NCBI GenBank assembly: GCA_039621445.1
Contig: CP154954.1
Coordinates: 48,711,847 to 48,775,846, forward strand
Direction: 5' to 3'
Length of the DNA: 64,000 bases
From: Euglena gracilis
Taxonomy: Eukaryota > Euglenida > Euglenophyceae > Euglenales
Shown piece by piece: positions 33,679 through 57,068 of this stretch; within the stretch, counting starts at the first letter, position 1; every line of letters begins with the position of its first letter. The position numbers were made by a program, and so were the translations under genes. A model generated the notes under the pieces. That model had not been told where the DNA came from, searched no databases, and was given only the letters and a program-made list of their open reading frames with translations.

Positions 33679-34019
33679 CCCCCTCAAATAATACCCCCTG
33701 GGGTATTTTTTTTCCGCCCGATGTCCCAGGAGGAGGAGGGTATTATTGACCCCAAAATTTTCGAAATTTTTCGAAGTCCCATAGGACCCAAAATAGCACC
33801 CAAACCCCCCCCTTTGGTCATCTATTTTACTTTCTCATGAAATTTAGCATTTTTGGAGGCCAGATGGTCCAGAGAAATCGATTTATCGTCAAAGATTAAT
33901 ATTTTTCTACGTACATTTTCAGGTCAAAATCCGGGGTGTCGGCCCGAAATTGGGGGGGGGGGAATTAAATCGGTCACCGAAGTCCCGCCCCGGGGGGGGG
34001 GTATTATTTGGGGGGAGGG
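33679..34019. mobile_element. poly-C inverted-repeat element, AATAATACCC tag
   Basis: The left end CCCCCTCAAATAATACCCCC is mirrored by GGGGGTATTATTTGGGGGGAGGG on the right. Inner copies GGGTATTTTTTTT and GGGTATTATTGACC flank a TTTTCGAAATTTTTCGAA palindrome. TA precedes the left end (33677-33678); the right flank is TT. It lies just downstream of the HIR stop codon. Confidence 0.65.
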
Positions 34020-34049
34020 TTTTGTTCAAAGACGTCCTGTCCCCAGCTT

Positions 34050-36170
34050 TTGACCCTCCTCACTCACCCGCCCACCATGCCCACCCTGCCAATCGCACGT
34101 GTCTTGCCCGCCTCCCCGCAATGTACAGTACCTGGCTCAGGCCTTCCCCTGCAAACCATCACCTAGGTTAAAGTTTGTGTTTCTTGCTTCCTGGGGGGTT
34201 CGAAATCAGTTTGGTTGCCCAGCCGGATTCTTAAGGTTCTCAGGGGGTTGGATGGGTGAGTTCACCCTTGCCTTGAGGGTGTCCACATTGGATGGCTGGT
34301 AAAAGATGCAAACCTTGGTTGGGTGTGGGAGAAAGTTCCCCAGGATCTCAATTATCATTGAGCTGACCCCCCCCCCCTTCGCCAGCGTCTTGGTCTCGAG
34401 GCAACGTGGAACCTAGGGAAATATATGTTTCATTCTCCATCTGCTTTCTTCGAGTGAAATTATGGGGGCGGCCCTGTCACTGGCCTGTGTCTTCTTCCAC
34501 TGGCCTACACCCACCCCTCAGGCACTGCCTTTGAGCAGAGGTTCTGTAACATATGCCTGGGCCTCTGAACCCCGCACCGCGCATCCGCACCTTCACTGGC
34601 GTGCCCTTTTCTTGACCCAGCGTTTTCATTTGCATTTCCATCCCAGAAAAAAGCTATTGCACAAGGACAGCTGAAAGTACCGAGGAATCTTATTTTATCG
34701 AGACATTGCTATTTTCTTTGGAGGCACTGGCTGCAGAAGGTTTCATCATCCCCGAGAGCCCTCTGTCGACCCCGCGACAAAAGGATATTCCTTTGGGGAT
34801 GGGCCATTGCCTAGTACCCAAAATACGGCTTGATTTGGATCAGAATGCGTTTCATTTTCTGATCACCGCTCATATTTCTCGGGCAAATGACAAGAGCAAG
34901 CCCCCCCCCCCACCCCTCAACCGAGTTGGAGGAGATCTGGAACCCACTTGGCGGGATTGGCCATTTTTTTTTCCTGCGGAAGGGTTCCCCCCACCCATGC
35001 CAGTGCATGGAGACCGGGGAGTCCAATTGTGTCCAGAACGACTCCATCTCCGGAGAAAATGCCTGATCATAATTGGTGGATGATCACCAAAGCATGAGGT
35101 GATGAATTTGGCGAAGTTCCAGAGTGCTCAGTGTGGCAGCTGATGACTGTGGTTTCAGCGCGATTTGGTTGCCATACTGTTGCTTGTACAATTTATTTTG
35201 TTTATTATATTATATATATTATATGTTGTATATTAAAAGGCGCACCAAATTCAAGTCTTTCACATTAGCCAATAACGACCAAAAAAGCCCAAAATGGCCA
35301 TATTCCCCCACCAATGGGCAATTTTTGCCAACCTGGGGTCCCCTTTCCCCCTTGTCTGGCGACCCCCCCCCCCACCCAGAGGCCATCGGTTTTCAGAGAA
35401 ATATTGTGCCAAATTGGCCATTTCCCCATTTTCACGCCCCAAATTGGCCATTTGGCCTGGGAAAAATTTATCCCCCCAAAATGGGCCATTTTGGTCCAAA
35501 AGGTGCTGATTGTTCCCCCTCCCAGGTTGGCCATTGTCCAAGGCCGCCCAAGGGGTGGCCAATCTGGGGGGGGTGAGGGTCAATTGTTTCCAGTGTTCAT
35601 CTCCGACTGCGGGACAATCTGGTAAGGTTTCAGTTCGCCCTAAGGCCCCCCAAGGGGGGGGGATGGTTTGGACCCCTGGGGGGGGGGGTCCAAACCATCC
35701 CCCCCACCAGCCCAGAAATATGCAGGCTGGTAGTGTCCTGCCCCCCGGGGGGGGGGCAGGATACTACCTGCGACGGTATTGCTTGGGGTTACTGAAGGGG
35801 TTGTGAATATAGTGTGCCAAAAGTTTGTATACCCCCTCGGGTTTTGTGGGCGGGTACTCAACCCCAAGCCCCAAAGCCCATGTTACCGATGGGCTGTGGT
35901 GATGGTGTGCGCACACACCCCAGTATTGACCACCTCGCCCCCTTGCCGGGCTGGGGTTTGAGTGCCAAACAAAAAGGGCCACGGATTGAAAGGTTTTGCT
36001 CTTGCACAATTGGCCTCAGATTTGCACAAAGCCCTGTGTGTGGCAGAGGTTGGTGCTGCTGTGCGGCAGGTCTGTGCAAGCATTCACACACCATCACCAC
36101 AGCCCATGGGTAACATAGGCTTTGGGGTTGCGTGCGCGCCCACAAAACTCGAGGGCGTATAAAAAATTTT
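34050..36170. other. intergenic, no gene recognised
   Basis: Short frames in 34440-35090 include GC-rich pieces but no domain. A block at 35270-35580 repeats AAATGGCCAT/TTGGCCATTT with C runs and ends GGGGGGGTGAGGGTC, resembling the CCCTCACCCC-ended elements. 35640-35770 is a C/G hairpin. A CCCCAGTATTGAC/ GTGTGTGGCAG patch leads into the CA tract. Confidence 0.45.
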
Positions 36171-36178
36171 GGCACACT

Positions 36179-36490
<312 letters not shown>

Positions 36491-36718
36491 CCTTGGCAGG
36501 GTCAACATCAGAATGAAAAATTGAGAAATGAAGTTAAAATATGCACCGTGAGGACTTGAGTTCGAGAATTTTATCCAAAAAACATATGTCACAAAATAAT
36601 GAACCCCTGATCCCAAAATGATATGCCCCCGGTGCATTATTTGGGGCACTGGCGTTTATTTGCAAGAAGGACAGGTAATGTGCGCATGTGTTTTCCCACG
36701 AACCTCGCAGGGGAGGCG

Positions 36719-39774
<3,056 letters not shown>

Positions 39775-39801
39775 AGACGCTGGGGGTCTGCGAGGATTCC
39801 T

Positions 39802-44935
<5,134 letters not shown>

Positions 44936-46222
44936 ACCCTCCCTCCGAACGTTAAAATCGCATGATTTTCCTTTTGAGCGGAGACACTGCAATCCCCCTC
45001 CTCCCGCGGATTTCTTTCGACGGCCTTGTTCTAACCTGGCCGGCCCCATATCGCATAAAGGAACATGGCCAGTGATCAAAATTGATCTTGGACCATTTAT
45101 CTTTGTGACGACTTGCGATATTCTTTGCGCAAAACCAAACCGCCCCAAATGTGAACACTCACCCCATCATATTCCCTGATTTTGACTTTGCCTTTTTTTG
45201 GAGCCAAATGGGCTTTCCATTGCCTATTTTGAGATTATTCTTTTCACTGGTTTTTGATTTCACATCTGAAGCATATCCCAAATTCGATCCAAGTCATTGA
45301 TGTCATTTATGGTGAAATATTAAGAGCGATGATATCTTTTGTTTGGATGAAATTTCTAACTCTACAACAACTGCAATGCCACCCGGTGCACCCGGGCAAC
45401 AGTAGTGCCATCTGGGGGGGGGTCTTGGGGGTTCCGCCCAAATGTGGATCCAGGGTGTGGGCGGCTGAAATTGGTTCTGAAGTGCCACCACTTTAAAATG
45501 TGCCTTTTTGTTTCATTGTTTAATGTGTTCATGTCGGATCATCCGTTGACCTAACCCCTGTGTGATCCTCGGTGAATGGGTGGGAGGGCCTTCGACAGAG
45601 GGTGGGTGGGTGGGTTTGGTGGGGTGGTGGGGCATGGGTCAAACCAACCCGACAAACCGGAGGATGGGCTGTCCGAAAAAATTTAAGGGGATTTGGCCGA
45701 GTTTTGGGAGGCTTTTGGCTGGGTGAGTGGATGCACCCCCTGGGGGGTGCGGTTGTTGGTGGGTGGGTGGGGTTTCGGGGAAAAAAAACGGTTGGGTGGA
45801 TTTGGGCCCGGGGCACCCCTCCCATGGCCACCGAGTGAATCTACGTGCCGGATGTGTAACGCACCCCTCCCCAGAGGTTGTAACCACAGCAGCACAACGA
45901 AGATTTTAGATGGCGCTCCGGCTTTAAAAATTGCAAACAGGAAACTCGCATGAAACAGGTTTTTTGGAGGTTGTGGAAATTTTGTGGCGTTTGATTCGGA
46001 TTTATTACGGTATATGGAGTTTGGCTTACGGTTTCAGTTTGCAAGTTCAAAAACCAATTGATTATTATGTGCTCATTTCTACGTGTCAACAATTGGCAAC
46101 ATATACAGAATTCTGTGCACATTTTGTGTACATTGTAATGTTCATGGTTTGAGTGCCAAATCCCCCCTCCTTTGAAATTTCTGTCCCATGCTGCCAGTTC
46201 CCCCTCTCACCATAGCCCTCCT
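44936..46222. other. intergenic between MECR and glucanase, copy A
   Basis: Complex AT-balanced sequence with a GGGTGGGTGG-rich patch (45595-45775). GCAAACAGGAAACTCGCATG and CACCCGGTGCACCCGGGC motifs are also present in copy B. No exon is recognised. The glucanase promoter and first exon may lie here. Confidence 0.5.
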
Positions 46223-46392
46223 CCACCCGCAACAGATGGATCTGGTTCGCTCACCCTGGAACTGGAGCATCTGGAATGCGCTGGCCGGCGTGTCAGGCAC
46301 TGCCACCCCTTCCGAGTCAGGGGTGGTCGTGTGTGATTTTGTCTTCCGCCTCAAGCACACCACACACTGGGAAAAAGGTTGGTTTGCTTGGA

Positions 46393-46743
46393 CCATGCCA
46401 TTGCTTAACACCTGTCCCACCCAACCCAACGGGGGGTGACTGACTGGTTTTTTCAGAGTGACTGACTGGGTTTTTTTTTTGTCCCAGAGCCCCCCCTCTG
46501 GGGGGGGGTGGGGTCGGCCCAAAAATGAAAAAGTGGCTGGTCTGGCGCCGAAGGCGCCGGAATTTTTTTGGATTTTTGAGACTTTTTGGCAAATTTTCAT
46601 AGCCTTCTGAAGAGTGGCCGATCCCCCCCCGGGGGGGGGGGTAAAGTGACTGACTGGTTTTTTTCGGAGAAAGTGGCTGACCGGTTTTTTCAGAGTGGAA
46701 AGTGACCTCCCCTCCCCCCGGGGGTCGCTAAGCAATGGTATGG
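46393..46743. mobile_element. GACTGACTGG-family element with CCATTGCTTAA ends, copy A
   Basis: CCATGCCATTGCTTAA on the left is mirrored by TAAGCAATGGTATGG on the right, and the flanks repeat CTTGGA. The interior has GTGACTGACTGGTTTTTTCA twice, a GGCGCCGAAGGCGCCGG palindrome beside a T run, and C/G runs. The same element is in copy B (57242-57986), where it was later hit by another insertion. Confidence 0.75.
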
Positions 46744-47114
46744 CTTGGACCACAACTTTGCATTTTTGACTTTTTTTCATTTTCCCTTTGCACCTGCCTT
46801 GCCAAGCGCTTGGCGCTGATTTACAAGAATCAGCGGGGAATCGGGGGCCCATTATTACGACAGCTTTTGCCAATTCGCACAAAAGGTTGCCAAAATCGCG
46901 ACCTTTCTGGACCGAAAGCCCCTCTGACTCAAGGTCACACACGCCAAACCCCGACACCACCCTCTGAGGTTTCCGGCACCACTGCCACTGGCGCAGACCG
47001 TTCACGGCGGGCGCCACCGGGCCCTCCCAGTACTTCACCCTCAAGGTGCGGAACGGCACCAAGCTGGACGCGCCGCTCTTCGTGCTGGGCAAGGGTCAGG
47101 ACCCTGGCCACCGG

Positions 47115-47262
47115 CCAGCCCACCCCCCGGCAGCGGAGGTCTCTCCCACATGGGGCCCACCCCCGGCAGCGGAGGTCTCTCCCACATGGGGCCCACCCCC
47201 GGCAGCGGAGGTCTCTCCCACATGGGGCCCACCCCCCGGCAGCGGAGCTCTCTCCCACATAG
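47115..47262 (+). repeat. GGCAGCGGAGGTCTCTCCCA minisatellite, four units in copy A
   Basis: A unit of about 37 bp containing GGCAGCGGAGGTCTCTCCCA and CATGGGGCCCACCCCC is repeated four times. Copy B has a single unit at 58377-58405. It lies just after the predicted exon end at 47094, and each unit contains a potential GAG|GTCTCT donor. It is the clearest length difference of tandem-repeat type between the duplicates outside the CA/TG tracts. Confidence 0.9.
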
Positions 47263-47970
47263 GATGGAGGTGCGGCGATGCGAAGCCGGATGGCAGGGTA
47301 TGGAAGGTTCAAAGGGGATTTCGTTTTCCGGCAACAACACCGGACAGGAACTAAAGGGTTGGTCAAAAATGATTGGAAAGACCGAAGGCAGTGAAAAATT
47401 GGTTCCAACCAAATATCACCAGACACATTTGTGGTTTTTGTGCTTTTTTCACTTTGCATTTTCCGCTTTATAAATTTTCTCTTTGTTGCAATCCCCCCCA
47501 AAACGCTTCGGATTCTGCTGGAGAAAAAATCTGATTTGAAGTTTTCCTTATTCTTTAGATTCTCTTTAGTGGCGAGGTTTACATTTCAGCACGTCCAGCA
47601 CGTCCCAAAAATGTAAAACCGCATTTTTGCGGCTTTTGGTGAACCTGAATAATCCAGACAATCCAAGAGCTTTTTTTTTTGCAGGTGTTGTGCCGCATTT
47701 TGGAGGGTCCCTCCTACGTCCCCATCCCTTGGTATCTGTTGGTACATTTTGCAAATGAATTATGCAGGTGCTTTTTGGAGAAAGGGATGTCGTTGGGTGT
47801 GGCCTGGATCGTTTGCATAAAGGAGAGGCGCCAAGCAGTGTTACGCCGCTTGGAACCCTGGCTGCTTGGGTTGTGTTTGAGACTGATTGTCCCGTGATAT
47901 GCGTCGATCCCCGGCTGGGGGAGGCGCTGCCCCCACAAGGAAGGGCAGTACGCCATGGTGGAGGCGTACC

Positions 47971-48190
47971 CAGGGTTCGATATAAGGAGGGTGTCACAGC
48001 TGTTGGTGGGGGTCCTGAGGGAGTCTGGACCTCCCCACCCGCCAGGGGTCTGGATGGACCCGGGGGGAGGTGCCTGGGACCCGTCAAACGGTCAACTTTT
48101 CCTTCCGGCGCTTTCCGCCGAAAACTTCGGCAATTTGAAAGAGTTCTGCCCAAAAGCAAACCAAAATGGCATTCTGGGTTGAATTTGGGA
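47971..48190 (+). mobile_element. old CAGGGTTCGATATAAGG-family element, copy A
   Basis: It begins CAGGGTTCGATATAAGGAGG and continues GGTCAACTTTTCCTTCCGGC, then CCAAAATGGCATTCTGGG. The order and motifs match the fresh copy at 57290-57693 (GGTCAATTTTTTCCTCCGGC, CCAAAATGGCAC). It lacks a clear right terminus. It is present also in copy B from 59111, so it predates the duplication. Confidence 0.7.
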
Positions 48191-49899
48191 GGAGCGTGCC
48201 CTCGTTGACCGGAGGGGAGGGAGAGCCTGACTCCCCCCTCCCCCCTTGCCACCCATACGCCGAACCCTGGCGCACCTCCACTTCAACGATGGCGGCGTGG
48301 CGTCCTTCGTGCCCGCCACCACCGCCGGGCCCTCGCCCACCCCCCTGCCCCTCCGATGGCCCCCCCCCCCCGCCCGACCTGATAGGCGGCGCCTGAGCCA
48401 TCGCTGGTCCCTTCCGTCAACCCTCCCCCCCCGGTCGTCTTGGGGCAGCGGTTGTCGCGGCGCGGCAGCACACGGCGCAGGGGGATGGCCGCGGGGGCGT
48501 ACGCCCGGAAGCTGTCCGACTTCCCTGCCGGGGCCCACCCCCGCAACGCTGCCCTGCGCTGTTCTCCCTCGGGTTGCAGGAGGGCTGGGGCGACCTGTGG
48601 AACTTCCCCCAGATGGGCGGATTAGTTGCAGGGGGAGCTGCATTGCACCCAGCGTTGCTGCCGAGAAATTTCCACATTGAGAGGCGGAGATTTACCTCCC
48701 CCCCCCCCCCGGCCTTGCCACACGGCTTGCCCATGGCCCCTCCCCCCTCAGCCGCGTTTCCCCTGTCCTTTGTCGTGGCGGCTGTATCAACGAGGGACTG
48801 GGGGCCCCATCGCAGCGACCCGAAGGACCCCTCTCTGCGGGTGCTCACCATCCCGAAGACCATCGGCGGCCGCCTGTACTTTTCCTTCGCCGAGCCCGTG
48901 GTGCTGTCGGTGGTGGCCCAGGCTGCCCTTGGCCCGCGGGCCCAATTGCAACGTCATCGTACTGCCGCTGCCCCAACACGCTTGATGACACCCTCAGACT
49001 TATTTCAGGGCAGGTCGTACCCCCCCCCAGTGCTATGGGCACTGTCGACCCCCCCCCCTACCCTTGTGGGGTGGGTGTTTTGGGCAGCGATGGTACCCCC
49101 CGGAAAATGCCTGATGAATAGCCTTTTCAAGGGAAACTTGGGGCGGAACACCCAAGGATTTTTTTCTTTCTTGCTACGAGCAGGGCCCCCGATGGCAGAT
49201 ACTGCCCCATTGCCCCGCCATCCCAAGCAAGTGGTACCCTGGGTCGCCGAACCGAAGTCCGCTATGGGCTTTCTCCGGTGCGATACAATGTCCTCTCCGC
49301 CTTTTACCCTTCCTCTCATCCTAAGGAGCAGGGACACCGAGCCAAATAATTTTAACACCGGAGTACGACCGAGCTGTCCATTGGTTTCCTGCCCCCTCCC
49401 CGACTCCGGTCGCAAGCTGCAGCCTTCCACCGAGGGAAAGGACCTCCAGGGGCGTGCCGTTTCCAAGACCCTCGCCGAGCCCAAAGGCTCCGGTGTGGGC
49501 GTGTGCCATTTCTGCATTCCTGTATTTCGCTGAGAACATTTTCAGGAGAACGGAACCGAACCATTTTTCGTTTTAGCTCTACAGGCTCTGAAGGGGGTGG
49601 ATGGGTACGTCCCGGACCAAGCTCCTCCCCCCCCTACCACAGGTGTTTCCTGGTACAAAGCTCCAGAAAACTTTTTTGACAGAAATGGTTCAAATACTGG
49701 GGAATGTGTTTTTTTTGTGTGCCCCCCCCCCTCGTGGGTGGGCAGGCAAGCCGGGTGTGGAATGTAAAAAGCACACACGACAGATTGACATGCCGAGGGA
49801 CTGAGTATAACCTCTTGCTGGCGTTTTTTCACACCTCTTGTCCCAGGGCCGGGAGAGTGTTTGATCTAAATCCAATCTTTGCCCCCCCCCTCCTCCCAG

Positions 49900-50082
49900 A
49901 CGGAGAACAAGTACGCGGGCAGCTTCGAGTCGTGGGTGCGGAATCGGAACCCGCAGGAGCAGGTGGTGGTCACCTCCGACACCTTGCTCCGGCCCCCACT
50001 GCGGACAGAGGAGAAGGGCGGGGGGCGGCGAACAAACCCTGTGAACCATTTGGAGGTGGCGGTGGGTGGCGGTCCCCGATGA
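49900..50082 (+). pseudogene. orphan last exon of the J-protein gene, copy B
   Basis: Duplicate of 39592-39774, beginning TENKYAGSFESWVRNRNPQE after a CAG acceptor and ending at the equivalent TGA. The exons that precede it in the real gene were not duplicated, so it now sits downstream of the truncated glucanase and upstream of MECR copy B. The few changes keep the frame open. Confidence 0.75.
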
Positions 50083-50109
50083 AGACGCTGGGGGTCTGCG
50101 AGGATTCCT

Positions 50110-55773
<5,664 letters not shown>

Positions 55774-57068
55774 ACCCTCCCTCCGAACGTTAAAATCGCA
55801 TGATTTTGCTTTTGAGCGGAGACACTGCAATCCCCCTCCTCCCGCGGATTTCTTTCGACGGCCTTATTCTAACCTGGCCGGGCCCATATCGCATAAAGGA
55901 ACATGGCCAGTGACCAAAATTGATCTTGGACCATTTATCCTTGTGACAACTTGCGATATTCTTTACCCAAAACCAACCGCCCCAAATGTGAACACTCACC
56001 CCATCATATGCCCTGACTTTGACTTTGCCTTTTTTTTGGAGCCAAATGGGCTTTCCATTGCCTATTTTGAGATTATTCTTTTCATTGGTATTTGATTCCA
56101 CATCTGAAGCATATCCCAAAATCGATCCAAGTCATTGATGTCATTTATGGTGAAATATTAAGAGCGATGATATCTTTTGTTTGGATGAAATTTCTAACTC
56201 TACAAACAACTGCAATGCCACCCGGTGCACCCGGGCAACAGTAGTGCCATCTGGGGGGGGTCTTGGGGTTCCGCCCAAATGTGGATCCAGAGTGTGGGCG
56301 GCTGAAATCGGTTCTGAAGTGCCACCACCTTAAAATGTGCCCTTGTTTCATTGTTTAATGTGTTCATGTTGGATCATCTGTTGACCTAACCCCTGTGTGA
56401 TCCTCGGTGGATGGGTGGGTGGGCCTTCGACAGAGGGTGGGTGGGTTTGGTGGTGGGGCATGGGTCAGCCCAACCGACAAACCGGAGGATGGGCTATCCG
56501 AAAAAATTTTTAAGGGGATTTGGCCGAGTTTTGGGAGGCTTTTGGCTGGGTGAGTGGATGCACCCCCCTCGGGGGGAGGGGTTGTTGGTGGGTGGGTGGG
56601 GTTTTGGGGAAAAAAACGGTTGGGTGGATTTGGGCCCGGGGCGCCCCTCCCATGGCCACCGAGTGAATCTATGTGCAGGATGTGTAAAAGTTGGTATTTA
56701 TTCCCTTCCCCAGAGGTGGTAACCACAGCAGCACAACGAAGATTTTAGATGGCGCTCCGGCTTTTAAAATTGCAAACAGGAAACTCGCATGAAACAGAGG
56801 TTTTTTGGAGGTTGTGACGAAATTTTGCGGCGTTTTATTCGCATTTATTACGGTGTATGGAGTTTGGCTCACGGTTTCAGTTTGCAAGTTCAAAAACCAA
56901 TTGATTATTATGTGCTCATTTCTACGTGTCAACAAGTGGCAACATATACAGAATTCTGTGCACATTTTGTTGCACATTACGTTGTAATGTTCATGGTTTG
57001 AGCGCCAAATCCCCCCTCATTTGAAATTGCTGTCCCATGCTGCCAGTTCCCCCTCTCACCATAGCCCT
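55774..57068. other. intergenic between MECR and glucanase, copy B
   Basis: Counterpart of 44936-46222 with small indels. It may contain the glucanase promoter and first exon; no motif is firmly identified. Confidence 0.5.

Larger units (their letters stand above)
46223..49764 (+). pseudogene. GH64-type beta-1,3-glucanase gene, copy A, truncated at the duplication junction
   Basis: Exon-like segments shared with copy B: 46225-46372 (SPWNWSIWNALAGVSGTATP), 46997-47094 (SQYFTLKVRNGTKLDAPLFV), about 48262-48360 (HLHFNDGGVASFVPATTAGP), about 48440-48580 (AYARKLSDFPAGAHP) and 48816-48921 (LTIPKTIGGRLYFSFAEPVV). The last is the typical GH64 strand preceding the catalytic region. The copy ends at 49764, before the exon with DPSYYVLYDKVEFTFND and all later ones, so no complete enzyme can be made from it. 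A candidate exon at 46834-46933 is broken by a TGA (46925-46927) where copy B reads TGC. Exon borders within this gene are only partly resolved. Confidence 0.7.

Noticed and set aside
47679-47897. Open frame starting VLCRILEGPSYVPIP in glucanase copy A, also open in copy B
   Set aside because: Most differences between the copies change the residue, and no glucanase-family feature is present; it is treated as intron.
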